A DNA stretch of 64,000 bases from Desulforhopalus singaporensis (GTDB taxonomy: Bacteria; Desulfobacterota; Desulfobulbia; Desulfobulbales; Desulfocapsaceae): assembly GCF_900104445.1 (NCBI RefSeq), contig NZ_FNJI01000022.1, positions 1-64,000 of the forward strand, read 5' to 3'. Within the stretch, counting starts at the first letter, position 1. Each line of letters opens with the position of its first letter. Positions 1 to 8,397 of this stretch are shown here, piece by piece. The notes below the pieces were generated by a model. The model saw only the letters and a program-made list of their open reading frames with translations. It had not been told where the DNA came from and did not search any database. A program made the position numbers and the translations under genes.

Positions 1-2
1 GG

Positions 3-119
3 ATAAAAAGAACCCTTTGGGAACTCATCCGCTCTACCATGCAGTTATTTGAGGTAGATTCCATGGAGAGAGTCCTGCGGATAATAGTTTTTGGCAGCAA
101 GGAGGCTTTCAAAACGTAA
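3..119 (+). CDS. possible 3' end of an unidentified gene
   Basis: A reading frame is open from the left edge for 38 codons and ends at TAA 117-119. Its residues include LWELIRSTMQLFEVDS and look protein-like, but I do not recognise the family and cannot see the start. It may be the tail of a transposase or another accessory gene, or chance. Confidence 0.25.
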   Translation: MKRTLWELIRSTMQLFEVDSMERVLRIIVFGSKEAFKT

Positions 120-611
120 TGGCTTCTTGCTCAACCCCAAAAACGTTGTTTCAAAGATCAAATCCCCATGAAAAAATCATATTTCCATGGGAAAATGGAT
201 TGATGTGCCCAAGAAACAGTCAATTTTAGGAAAAAAAGACTTCATCTCCGGATAAATCGTAGATGAAAGCCTTGCTCCTTTAAAATTCATCATGACAACC
301 TCTGATACCTCATGAAGAGTTGCGTCTTTGGCGAATAAGTCGCTAAAACGGGAATAGCTGGTTGGACACTATCATTGGGTGTTTCTCACTGGTTGAATAA
401 TTGGTCCATTTTGTAATCTATTGGTTGATAGGGTACCTTGACAGTTTATCGTGAGAATGCTAATTATTAGTGCTTAGTCGTATCTGCGGCATACAGGGGC
501 AGGATCCTTCTATCCCAATCAATGCTAAATTGATTTTGGCATTATTCGAGAGAATAGGGGGGGTGTGAAATGGATCCAGATAGGTATACATTTACAATTT
601 GGGAGAAATTA
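120..611. other. AT-rich intergenic stretch, no gene seen
   Basis: I see no convincing coding frame on either strand. The stretch precedes the first lipoprotein gene and has low GC like that gene, which suggests accessory DNA. Confidence 0.4.
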
Positions 612-1187
612 ATGTCACACTTTAAACTGCTCTGCGGAACAATACTTATTCTCATGTTAATTACAGGATGTAGCCCGACCTATTTTTACAATGACCAGTC
701 TTTCTCAGATCCTGATGTTGCATATGAAGAGCAACACAAGCATCTAGAAAACATAATTGAACAAATAACCCCTATTATCAAACCACTATACAAAGATGCT
801 CTAGTAATTTTGCCAGATTATGCAGCGATCAATAACAAATCAGTTAAGAAGACAAGGCTGTCTTCACCAGAAATAGTAGAATATGTGAGTAGAACAACAC
901 AAGCAGATCTCCAATTTATGGTCAATAGTCTTAAAAAGTACAATCTGTTTAAACAACTCACCATTAAAGAATCTGGAAACCCTCAAAAAACTGCGATTGG
1001 AAAGGTTGATCGATACGATGCCGTGATTTTCTATAAACTTCATAATGTTAATGATCAGAACTGGCAGTTGATAACCCAAAAAACTCCACACCCCATAGAC
1101 TTGTTAATAGATGAAACTAAAGAAGCGGGGATTGTTAGGACTCAACAATGGCTCAAAGATCTCCAATCTGCCCTCAATAAATATTAA
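612..1187 (+). CDS. small lipoprotein
   Basis: A 191-residue protein. I prefer the ATG at 612 because it gives a clean lipoprotein signal: a short basic start, a hydrophobic core and the lipobox LITGC with the lipidated Cys near residue 20. An upstream ATG at 570 is possible but would add a 14-residue polar extension before the signal. The mature part is polar and mixed alpha/beta with no catalytic motif I recognise. It is followed 25 bp downstream by a second lipoprotein gene, so the two are probably co-transcribed. GC is clearly lower than in the biosynthetic genes further right, a sign of foreign or fast-evolving DNA. The protein probably sits in the inner leaflet of the outer membrane; its function is unknown. 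Confidence 0.7.
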   Translation: MSHFKLLCGTILILMLITGCSPTYFYNDQSFSDPDVAYEEQHKHLENIIEQITPIIKPLYKDALVILPDYAAINNKSVKKTRLSSPEIVEYVSRTTQADLQFMVNSLKKYNLFKQLTIKESGNPQKTAIGKVDRYDAVIFYKLHNVNDQNWQLITQKTPHPIDLLIDETKEAGIVRTQQWLKDLQSALNKY

Positions 1188-1212
1188 TCAATAAATCTTA
1201 AAAGGTGCCGTT

Positions 1213-1653
1213 ATGCGAATTATCAGTTATCTATTTGTAGCAGCAATACTCTTTCTGTCAGGTTGTTCAGCTCAATTAAAATCTAATATTCAGCCTGGAA
1301 TTGACCTCACTTCTATAAACTCTTTCTATGTTGTTCATTTCAACGACGAAAGGCATGGGATTGATAAGATGATAAGTGATGAACTTAACAATATGGGGTT
1401 TCGTGCAACTTATGGTGAGGAGGAGAATATTCCGAAAGATGTAGATGCAATTGTAACTTATGTAGATAATTGGCAATGGGACTTGACTAACTACATGATT
1501 AAACTGTCAATTACTATGAGAGATAGTGATGATAGTATGATTGGGATTGGTGAATCGTTCAGAACATCTTTGGTAAGAAAGTCTCCCCCTGAAATGGTTA
1601 AAGAAGTGCTGTACGATATGTTCAACTATTCACCTCCAGGGGTCACAGAGTAG
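1213..1653 (+). CDS. small lipoprotein, second of a pair
   Basis: A 146-residue protein with a lipoprotein signal (MRIISYLFVAAILFLSGC) whose lipidated Cys is residue 18. A weak GGTGCC-type ribosome site precedes the ATG. The mature domain has the order typical of short envelope lipoproteins: a strand near 'FYVVHF', a helix with 'MISDELNNMGF', and a 'VDAIVTYVDNWQWDL' segment. This resembles the fold of DUF4136-like lipoproteins, but I cannot assign the family from sequence alone. It pairs with the preceding lipoprotein and shares its low GC. The transcription unit probably ends at the inverted repeat at 1675-1723. Confidence 0.7.
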   Translation: MRIISYLFVAAILFLSGCSAQLKSNIQPGIDLTSINSFYVVHFNDERHGIDKMISDELNNMGFRATYGEEENIPKDVDAIVTYVDNWQWDLTNYMIKLSITMRDSDDSMIGIGESFRTSLVRKSPPEMVKEVLYDMFNYSPPGVTE

Positions 1654-1674
1654 TGTTGGGACTGAATGTATAGT

Positions 1675-1723
1675 ATTATTAACCCGGCGGGTATTTATTC
1701 TATTTGGCCGCCGGGTTAATAAT
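1675..1723. terminator. perfect 16-bp inverted repeat
   Basis: Arms 1675-1690 and 1708-1723 are exact reverse complements (ATTATTAACCCGGCGG on the left) around a 17-nt loop. The repeat starts 21 bp after the second lipoprotein stop. There is no long T run, so it may be a bidirectional terminator, or a repeat or insertion scar. Confidence 0.55.
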
Positions 1724-2003
1724 AGCCAGAGGTGTCACTCGTATTCAGTGTATCTCGGCTCTGCTGAATTTGGCAAGGAGAGAACGACTGCCGCCTCAAC
1801 TATATCCTGGCCAAATTCCAGAGTAGTCCTGAATCTCATGGTTCTGCTCCAGAAGTTGTGTGAGAGGTTGAAAAGTATGAATCGGCCAATCATTTACCGG
1901 TTACTTGCACGGATTATATATTGATTGTTAAGGGTGTTGTTGGAAATGCCCTATTCCGCTCGTGTCGGCGCCTGAGTTAAAGGGGGCTGAGGTGTATCTA
2001 TTT
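1724..2003. other. intergenic region before radical SAM gene
   Basis: No gene is seen. It separates the AT-rich lipoprotein pair from the higher-GC radical SAM gene, so a composition boundary lies here. It probably contains the promoter of the downstream gene, but I could not pick a convincing -35/-10 pair. Confidence 0.35.
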
Positions 2004-3464
2004 ATGCAGTACAAAGGAAAAACGATCCTGCTTGTTCATCCCCTCGGTTATTCTGGCGATCGAGCGGGAGCGGATGTCTCAAGACTGGCCAATATCATGC
2101 CGCCCCTTGGGCTGGCCTCAATCTCTGCTTACCTGACTGAGAATGGTTGCGATAATGATATTGTTGATTGTTATGCCCATCCTCATTCCGATGTGCTGAT
2201 CGCTGACTATCTCAAACGTTATCGGCCTCAATTCATCGGGTTTTCCTGTACTACTTCAACGTTCCTCGATGGTGTACGGCTTGCGGAGGCAGCGCGTAAG
2301 GTCCTGCCGGAAATACGAGTCGTTTTCGGAGGCGTGCATGTGTCCGCCCTGAAAGAGCAAATTCTTGCCCGCTTTCCGGTTATAGATTATGCGGTTGTAG
2401 GCGAAGGAGAGGAAACACTTCGGGAGCTGGTTGTAACCCCTGAAAATAATAGGGGAGAGGTGTCGGGCCTGGTACTCAGGGGAGACGACGGAATTCCTTT
2501 TTTTACCGGGCGAAGGAAGCAACAGCTTGATCTCGATACGCTTCCTTTTCCTGCCTATTATAAACTGGCTGGTTATCCGGAGGCTTATTCCCTGCCGATC
2601 TTTAATTACCCGAAGGCCCCCAACGGCAGCTGTCTCTCAAGCCGGGGGTGTCCTTATGCCTGCAGCTATTGCGACCGCTCTGTATTCAACCGGACTTTCC
2701 GCTACAATTCAGCCGACTATATGTACCGGCATATGCGGTATCTTAACGAGCGATATGGCCTCAGACATCTCAATTTTTACGACGATCAATTTACTTTTAA
2801 CCGTCGGCGTGTTGTCGATTTTTGTCAAAAAATCATCGATAAACCTCTGGGGATGACTTTCAACTGTGCTGCCAGGGCCGAACATCTTGACTACGAACTG
2901 CTCACCCTTATGAAACAGGCAGGGTGCTGGATGATCAGTCTGGGAATAGAGACCGGTGATCCCGACCTGCTGGCTATGCATCGTCAAAATCCTGACCTGG
3001 AAATGATGAGGGAGAAGATCGGCCTTATCAAGAAGGCAGGAATTCGGGTTAAGGGGCTATTGATGATGGGGCTGCCGGGGGAGACGGAAGATAGCATCGC
3101 AAAGAGCAGAAATTATGTCTATTCGATCCCAATCGACGATTTCAACCTTGCAAAATTTACCCCCTTTCCCGGCTCTCCCATCTATGAGAAGATCAAGTCT
3201 TGCGGCGAGCAGCTTGGCAGTTTTGATGAGGACTGGGAGAAAATGGATTGCATGCAGTTCCGGTTTGTGCCCAAGGAACTGACCCGACAACGGCTGGACG
3301 AGCTGTTTATAGATTTCTACCGTTGCCATTTTCAGAGGCCGGGGGTGCTCTGGGGATATGTGACCATGCTCTGGAAGTCCCCGGACAGCTGGCGCCGGTT
3401 TCTGGTCGGTTTTTTCGGATTTATCCGCTTCGCTTTTACGAACCGGCGTATGGGGCGGCGTTGA
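2004..3464 (+). CDS. B12-binding-type radical SAM protein
   Basis: A 486-residue protein. I chose ATG 2004, which is preceded by GAGG about 10 nt upstream; an in-frame GTG at 1962 is the alternative. The first ~150 residues form a Rossmann-like cobalamin-binding-type domain (ILLVHPLGYSGD, GFSCTTST, VVFGGVHVS, AVVGEGEETL) without a DxHxxG histidine motif. The radical SAM core follows, with the CxxxCxxC cluster motif CPYACSYC near residue 220 and a 'SLGIETGDPDLL' strand. Such enzymes do radical methylation, ring formation or rearrangement on lipids and natural products; the substrate here is unknown. The gene converges on the minus-strand operon at 3477 with a 12-bp gap. It may serve the large polyene-type cluster downstream. 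Confidence 0.85.
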   Translation: MQYKGKTILLVHPLGYSGDRAGADVSRLANIMPPLGLASISAYLTENGCDNDIVDCYAHPHSDVLIADYLKRYRPQFIGFSCTTSTFLDGVRLAEAARKVLPEIRVVFGGVHVSALKEQILARFPVIDYAVVGEGEETLRELVVTPENNRGEVSGLVLRGDDGIPFFTGRRKQQLDLDTLPFPAYYKLAGYPEAYSLPIFNYPKAPNGSCLSSRGCPYACSYCDRSVFNRTFRYNSADYMYRHMRYLNERYGLRHLNFYDDQFTFNRRRVVDFCQKIIDKPLGMTFNCAARAEHLDYELLTLMKQAGCWMISLGIETGDPDLLAMHRQNPDLEMMREKIGLIKKAGIRVKGLLMMGLPGETEDSIAKSRNYVYSIPIDDFNLAKFTPFPGSPIYEKIKSCGEQLGSFDEDWEKMDCMQFRFVPKELTRQRLDELFIDFYRCHFQRPGVLWGYVTMLWKSPDSWRRFLVGFFGFIRFAFTNRRMGRR

Positions 3465-3476
3465 AGGAGGTGCCGG

Positions 3477-4607
3477 TTAGAGCCGGGGGCACCCCTGGCA
3501 TGGTTTTGGGGGAGAATTACTGTACAGCTCCTTGCGAAAATCCCGGTATCCTCTGTTCCACCATATTTCGCGCAATGTCTGCAGGGTGAGATTGCCCGCA
3601 TTGGATTGCGGTGTGCAGTTGCAGTAATTGACCGTGCCGTCGACCCGAACAGCCAGTGTTCGCAGTGGTGCCAGACACCGATGTTGTACAGTTGCGTGTT
3701 GGCTGAGGACCTGGTCCGGTTTGCTGATGATAAATGAAGGCCAGTCGATTGCCATGGCGGCAGAGTCGAGGATGTGAGGATCAAGAAACACCACACCCAT
3801 TGAAGCCGCCTTTCGCATTTGTGCGAGCAGTTCTTCTGTCAGCTTGTCCCTGTTGTCAGTTTCACGTATGGAAAGAGGTCTGTTGTTAACAAAATTCAGG
3901 TCCGAAATTACGATTGCCGCGATGTTGACGGAGCGGGCGAAAACGGCGAGTTCTCCAAGCAGGGGTATGGTTTGGGGTTGGAGGGCGCTGAAGATGTTGC
4001 AGGTGATCTCATTTCTGCCGCTTCTTTTTACCTCTTCGGTAAAGTGGCGAATGTTGTCAAGAATGCGGTCCAGGTTGGCTTTTGCCCTGTCGTGGTGAAA
4101 ACGTTTCGGGTCCACATGGTCGAGGCTGAATGTGACTGCATCGATACCGCTTTTAAGCAAGATGGCTGTTTTTGCCGGATTGAGCGTCATGCCGTTTGTG
4201 ACCAGTGCGGTTCGGATGTTCCTCTTTTTCATCGTAGTGATGATTGTGCCGATTTGCGGGTGAAGCAGTGGCTCACCAAGGCCGACGAGGTTGATGGCGA
4301 TCACATCCGGAGCCTGGTCGAGGATCTGGCGCAGGCGTTTGATGGGCATGTGTTCCGGCTCGATTCCAAGAAATGTCCTGGCACAGTAGGAGCACTGTAA
4401 CTGGCAACCGGTGGTGATTTCCAGGTCAAGAAAGAAGGGCAGAGCGGGGCGGTCGATATCTCCTGTCTCAAGCGGCTTGCGTGCCATAGCCAACCGGTCT
4501 TCCATGGTTCGTCGTACTGCGGGGGTGGCCAGAAAGGCGCCGGCGGAAGCTTGTCGCAGGGCTGGATAGTGGCACCTGTATTGCGAAATGAGTTTTTCAG
4601 GCGTCAT
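3477..4607 (-). CDS. radical SAM protein with SPASM/twitch-type C-terminus
   Basis: A 376-residue protein. The central radical SAM domain has CxxxCxxC (CQLQCSYC) near residue 72 after 'FFLDLEITTG', a 'GLGEPLLHP' GGE-type strand and 'ALVTNGM'. The C-terminal ~60 residues carry extra cysteines (YCNC, then CQGC at the very end), as in SPASM or twitch auxiliary-cluster domains. It is therefore likely to bind a second Fe-S cluster and modify a peptide or small molecule. It is the last gene of a three-gene minus-strand operon and overlaps the hydrolase gene by 11 bp, so translational coupling is likely. The substrate cannot be told from sequence. Confidence 0.85.
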   Translation of the reverse strand: MTPEKLISQYRCHYPALRQASAGAFLATPAVRRTMEDRLAMARKPLETGDIDRPALPFFLDLEITTGCQLQCSYCARTFLGIEPEHMPIKRLRQILDQAPDVIAINLVGLGEPLLHPQIGTIITTMKKRNIRTALVTNGMTLNPAKTAILLKSGIDAVTFSLDHVDPKRFHHDRAKANLDRILDNIRHFTEEVKRSGRNEITCNIFSALQPQTIPLLGELAVFARSVNIAAIVISDLNFVNNRPLSIRETDNRDKLTEELLAQMRKAASMGVVFLDPHILDSAAMAIDWPSFIISKPDQVLSQHATVQHRCLAPLRTLAVRVDGTVNYCNCTPQSNAGNLTLQTLREIWWNRGYRDFRKELYSNSPPKPCQGCPRL

Positions 4608-5271
4608 TGTCGTATATGCTCATGGTTGTGATGAAATTTGCCAGTTTTTTCTGCAGGAATCGGGCTGCGGTGCTGGAACCGTTGGGGAAAAAATGGTCTG
4701 CTTTCTCGCGGTGATATAGCGCAGTGCAGTTGGACCCTAACAGCCCCGCCAGGGTTTTTCCGGAGTCTGGCGGGATATGGCGGTCGCTTCCTCCTTGCAG
4801 CACCACTGACGGGACCGGTACCTTACGGTAAAAGGTATCGCTTTCCCGCAAAAAGGAAAACATCTTCACCTGCAGGGCAAATGGCCATGGTGTCTGACCG
4901 ATCGATTGTGCATTTCGGAAGTGGAGGAATTTTTCGTCAATTCCTGCTGGAGTTGCAAGGAAAGCACACCCCGCCACCTTGTCGATATAGGTTTTTTGCA
5001 GGGTGGGGGATGTCAGTATCCGGGCACAAAGAACACCTCCCAGGGAGTGGCCGGCGATGCAGAACGGGTGCTCAGTGGTGTTAGCATACGTTTGGAAGAG
5101 GGTTCCTGCTTCTTTAAGCCACGCTCCCGGCGGGCCGTAATTTTTCCCATCGGCCCCCAGGGTTGTCATTGCCGGGGTGAAGACCGTATGGCCGTTGCGT
5201 GTGAGCAGGGTGACGCTTTTTTCAAGATCGGCCGGGTTTGCGGAAAAACCGTGGAAGAAAAGGACGTTCAT
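4597..5271 (-). CDS. alpha/beta hydrolase
   Basis: A 224-residue serine hydrolase of the carboxylesterase/lipase type. Visible are the oxyanion-hole segment 'FFHGFSANP' near residue 5, the nucleophile elbow GHSLGG near residue 74, an acid residue in 'QGGSDRHIPP', and the likely catalytic His in 'KADHFFP' near the C-terminus. There is no signal peptide, so it acts in the cytoplasm. It sits between a glycosyltransferase gene (4-bp ATGA overlap) and a radical SAM gene (11-bp overlap). This points to a tailoring or editing esterase/thioesterase role in the same pathway, which is inference. Confidence 0.8.
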   Translation of the reverse strand: MNVLFFHGFSANPADLEKSVTLLTRNGHTVFTPAMTTLGADGKNYGPPGAWLKEAGTLFQTYANTTEHPFCIAGHSLGGVLCARILTSPTLQKTYIDKVAGCAFLATPAGIDEKFLHFRNAQSIGQTPWPFALQVKMFSFLRESDTFYRKVPVPSVVLQGGSDRHIPPDSGKTLAGLLGSNCTALYHREKADHFFPNGSSTAARFLQKKLANFITTMSIYDNDA

Positions 5272-6644
5272 AGGACGGCTTCCTCCGATAGACGAATCGT
5301 TTTGCTATCCGTGGGCGGTGTGATGGTCTTGAGCAGGTTGATCATCTGCTGGCCGGGATCGGGCAACTGTGTTGCTTCCCTGGTTAGGGCTTCACGTGCC
5401 TGGTCAAGGTGAGAGGTGATTGCAGGCTCCTCAAGCAAGCGGTGAACTGCATCAAGGATCGTCTTCTCCGGCGTATCCAGCAGTTTGGTGATGTAATGGT
5501 TTTCCTGTCCGCGAAACGGCCTGCTTGGCCACAGCCGTGAGCCTATCCCGTGGTGCTCGGCCAGCATGCCATTATGGTCTTGCTCCGGCTGTTGGGGAAT
5601 GACGAGAACCGGAATGCGGTGCAGAATACTTGTAAAAAGGCTGCCCAGTCCGCCATGGCATACGTGGAGATGCACCTTTTGACTGGCAAGCTGAGCCATA
5701 TCGAAAAATGAGGAAAACGACACTCCGGGAAAGTTACGCTGCATCCTGCTGAGTAATTGGGGATTGTTACTCGAGATGGAGACCAGGAGCTGCCACGGTC
5801 CTTTTGAAAGTGTCGATACAAGTGACCAGAGGGTGTTATGGGAGCGACAGATACTGCCCAGGGAGAGGAGGATTCTCTTTTTCCCCAGGTTGGGCGCTGC
5901 CTTAATATACTCTTCGGGGCTGCCGGCCGACCTCTGTAGTGCAGTTGTGAGGCCTCCCGTGATTTTCCAGGCATGTGAAGCCTGCAGCTCCGGAGGGGTT
6001 CTCTTACACTGCAGGGGATCTACCTGTAGGTGGTGTGGCGCAATAGAAGTTGGTTTTACCCGGTGGAACCAGGCGGAGTCCGGGACGATGCATCGTTCCC
6101 CCTCCAGGTATTCGGCCATGCCGGCGAGGGGCGGTTGCCCAACCCGGGCTGCGGCGTCGTTCAAGGTGGTTTGGCAGAACTCTTTGAAAAAATTCAGGTG
6201 TTGGCGCTGCCGTTTGGCGTCGTTGGAGTGATCTTCTTCGAGGTAACCGAAATTCGACTCATATTGCGGCAGCATAGAGAGGATGTTCATGGTAACCAGT
6301 CGGGCACCTGTTACACGGGCGCTGATGCCTGTCGTGTACTTGAAGTTTGCGATGATGATATCGGGTTTGATCCTCTTGATAAGGCGAATTTCCTCCAGTA
6401 CGCAGTGATGGACGTAGTCTCTGTCGATGAACCAGGACACGTTTGGGTGGTCGGTGGGCCCCTTCTCCCACAATTCCGGTATAACAGTATGGGTCAAGCG
6501 GTTTTTTTTCGCCCAGCTGACGTAGTGTCTTGAGATGCCGTAATGAATATCGTGTCCGTATTGATGCAGCTTGCTGCCGATGGAGTGACACTCGATGAGG
6601 TGGGAAAATGTGTTGCCGGAAGGCAGTAGCAGTATGCGAGGCAT
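5268..6644 (-). CDS. UGT/MGT-type (GT1-like) glycosyltransferase
   Basis: A 458-residue protein with the GT-B layout. The N-terminal acceptor domain starts 'ILLLPSGNTFSHLIE', resembling the 'G-H..P' start of macrolide and UDP-glycosyltransferases. The C-terminal donor domain includes 'KRILLSLGSICRS', then 'HVCHGGLGSLFTSIL' and 'PVLVIPQQPEQDHNGML', which match the GT1 signature (HGG, P..Q..N). It probably adds a sugar to a lipid or small-molecule acceptor. It is the first gene of the minus-strand operon leading to the hydrolase and the radical SAM enzyme. The upstream ribosome site is weak. The CxxC-rich radical SAM neighbours suggest tailoring of the same product. Confidence 0.75.
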   Translation of the reverse strand: MPRILLLPSGNTFSHLIECHSIGSKLHQYGHDIHYGISRHYVSWAKKNRLTHTVIPELWEKGPTDHPNVSWFIDRDYVHHCVLEEIRLIKRIKPDIIIANFKYTTGISARVTGARLVTMNILSMLPQYESNFGYLEEDHSNDAKRQRQHLNFFKEFCQTTLNDAAARVGQPPLAGMAEYLEGERCIVPDSAWFHRVKPTSIAPHHLQVDPLQCKRTPPELQASHAWKITGGLTTALQRSAGSPEEYIKAAPNLGKKRILLSLGSICRSHNTLWSLVSTLSKGPWQLLVSISSNNPQLLSRMQRNFPGVSFSSFFDMAQLASQKVHLHVCHGGLGSLFTSILHRIPVLVIPQQPEQDHNGMLAEHHGIGSRLWPSRPFRGQENHYITKLLDTPEKTILDAVHRLLEEPAITSHLDQAREALTREATQLPDPGQQMINLLKTITPPTDSKTIRLSEEAVL

Positions 6645-6813
6645 CCGTGGAAAGTGTCGATGTGAAAGTATTGATCATAGGTAAAACCCTATGGTAAAAA
6701 GAGTGTGCCCTGTTGCTCTAGTCCCTCACCTCGTCCAAGCAGTCGCCGGGGTTTAGCTTAAAACATCTGTCATATCCACACTTCGGCCATTGAAAACCGT
6801 GGGGAGCTGAAAG

Positions 6814-7569
6814 TCAAAGATTATTTAGCGCTTTTCGTGCGTGCTTTTTCAGGGAATTGCTCCGGGTAGAAGATAAGACGCGTTTCAGGGTCGGGATATA
6901 TTTTTTATTGCCGGAGGAGGATAGTGCCTTGCAGAGCCAGGCTACGGTGTCTGATTGCAGCGAATTGTCGATGTTGGGGAGCATTGTGAGAATTTGTTTT
7001 TCTGTTGCGTCATACACCGCGATGTCCAGTGTGTTGCAACGGTAGATCATCTTTGCACCCTCCCTTATAAGTGCAGAATCTCCTGAAAAGAGCATGTTTA
7101 TTAAACGGTTTTCTTCATCGGTCAGATCTGTTTTCCATGATGTTTTGTTGTTCATCACTGCATTGCGTTTTGCATATTCTTCGATCAGATCTGCGCTTTG
7201 ACGGGCATATTTCTTCAGCTTCGGGCTGCTTGCCTTGTCCGCCACCTCGTGGAGCAGCCTGGAGTAAGCGTAATCTCCGGAGGCCGCAAGGGCCTTGCAC
7301 AACCAGGACATTTCATCGATGCTTTTGCTGCTTTTTGCGGTGGTGTATCCTTGTTTCAGCAGTGATTCGATGGTTGTAAATAATTCTTCGGACTCGAAAC
7401 CGGCGCGGGTGACAATTTTCGCCGCATTGATACGCCGGGTGATACTGGCTGAGTTGAGATCGTCGATGAGGCTGTTTATTTTGCCATCAGGAGTGTCGGA
7501 GGCGGGGCATGGTCTGCAGATTGTCGCCAGAACAAAACAGAATACCAGACAGCGTAACACGGTTTTCAT
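6814..7569 (-). CDS. secreted HEAT-repeat-like protein
   Basis: A 251-residue protein. I chose ATG 7569 because AAGGAGATCACC lies directly upstream and the start gives a good signal peptide (MKTVLRCLVFCFVLATICRP, cleavage near PASD). The mature protein is all-helical with an internal duplication: 'WLCKALAASG' followed by 'LKKYARQS' in the first half, and 'WLCKALSSSG' followed by 'LKKHARKAL' in the second. This is the look of HEAT/armadillo-like repeats that bind other proteins. It lies 20 bp downstream of the PagL-like gene on the same strand, so it may be a periplasmic partner of that gene. No enzymatic motif is seen. Confidence 0.65.
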   Translation of the reverse strand: MKTVLRCLVFCFVLATICRPCPASDTPDGKINSLIDDLNSASITRRINAAKIVTRAGFESEELFTTIESLLKQGYTTAKSSKSIDEMSWLCKALAASGDYAYSRLLHEVADKASSPKLKKYARQSADLIEEYAKRNAVMNNKTSWKTDLTDEENRLINMLFSGDSALIREGAKMIYRCNTLDIAVYDATEKQILTMLPNIDNSLQSDTVAWLCKALSSSGNKKYIPTLKRVLSSTRSNSLKKHARKALNNL

Positions 7570-7589
7570 GGTGATCTCCTTGGGTAATG

Positions 7590-8207
7590 CTAAAAATAAT
7601 AACCGAACTGCACCAAGACCCCGTTTATTCCACGGTTGTCGCTGTTTAGTCCCCCGTTGGAAATATGATAGGCGTGGAAGGCGGTGAACAGGGTGTGATC
7701 CGGATGTGGCTGCCATTCACAGCCGATTCCTGCCTGCGGGTTGAAGTTGAGACGCAGTCCCTGTCCCTCAACCTGGAAGTCGCTGTAGACGATGCCCGCT
7801 CCACCTTCGATATACGGGGTCATGGTTGGAGCGGAAAGAGCGTAAAGATAGTAGACGGCGTAAAAGTTGAACGAGGTGAGTAGCCGGGTGTCGGGATGGT
7901 CGGTTCCCCCTGCGTTGAGTTCAAATTTGAATTTGAGCGGATCCGGCGCCGGGTGGGGCATGATGTCTTCATAATCGTAAATGGCACAAAGGCTCATTTG
8001 CAAAAAGTCGAAGGTTGGCTCAGGGTCGTAGCTTGAACCACCGCTGATGGCAACTCCTGTTTTTTCAGGCGACGACAGGGAAAAGGCAACGGATCCTTCA
8101 GCCGTGAAGAGACCGGCGAAAAATGTGGTGACAATGACAAGGTGGATTATGGGAGTCCGATGTAATGGAAAATGTTTAAAAATAGCATAACGTGTCATGG
8201 TTGCCAC
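7590..8207 (-). CDS. PagL-like acyloxyacyl hydrolase (lipid A 3-O-deacylase family)
   Basis: A 205-residue predicted outer-membrane beta-barrel (start GTG 8207, or ATG 8198). It has an N-terminal signal-like hydrophobic stretch and ends in 'VLVQFGYYF', with the terminal Phe typical of barrel proteins. The C-terminal 'HISNGGL' holds the His and Ser of the PagL His-x-Ser-Asn motif. In Pseudomonas PagL the third catalytic residue is a Glu 12 residues after the Ser; here that position is Asn (in 'RGINGV'). If active, it would remove an acyl chain from lipid A or a related glycolipid; the Asn suggests altered activity. Co-directional with the HEAT-like gene. Confidence 0.75.
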   Translation of the reverse strand: MATMTRYAIFKHFPLHRTPIIHLVIVTTFFAGLFTAEGSVAFSLSSPEKTGVAISGGSSYDPEPTFDFLQMSLCAIYDYEDIMPHPAPDPLKFKFELNAGGTDHPDTRLLTSFNFYAVYYLYALSAPTMTPYIEGGAGIVYSDFQVEGQGLRLNFNPQAGIGCEWQPHPDHTLFTAFHAYHISNGGLNSDNRGINGVLVQFGYYF

Positions 8208-8231
8208 TATCGCCCCGCTAAGGTGGTGAAT

Positions 8232-8349
8232 TGAGGTAATGAATTATTTTTCAAAATGGAGTAGCATGTCGTCGACTTGCTGCAGCAGGTCTGCCATTAT
8301 CGTCCTCCTGATGTGGTGAGGTAATTATTGAAAAAGAGTAGCATATCGT
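8232..8349. repeat. two imperfect direct copies in the divergent promoter region
   Basis: TGAGGTAAT (8232-8240 and 8317-8325) is followed in each copy by GAGTAGCAT(G/A)TCGT (8259-8272 and 8336-8349). The copies are about 80 bp apart. They lie between the PagL-like gene and the first gene of the 22-gene operon, so they could be duplicated regulatory sequence. One copy also codes for the end of the mini-ORF at 8244-8297. Confidence 0.4.
8244..8297 (-). CDS. possible 17-residue peptide ORF
   Basis: The frame MADLLQQVDDMLLHFEK runs from ATG 8297 to TAA 8244. It has an unusually good ribosome site, AGGAGGACGATA, just before the ATG, and lies 36 bp upstream of the PagL-like gene on the same strand. 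It is also in the divergent region of the big plus-strand operon. It may be a translated leader peptide or a real small protein; no homology is known to me. Confidence 0.3.
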   Translation of the reverse strand: MADLLQQVDDMLLHFEK

Positions 8350-8397
8350 TTGCTGGGTGTAAACGATGTGTCGGAGAGGCTGTAAAGGAAATTGTGT

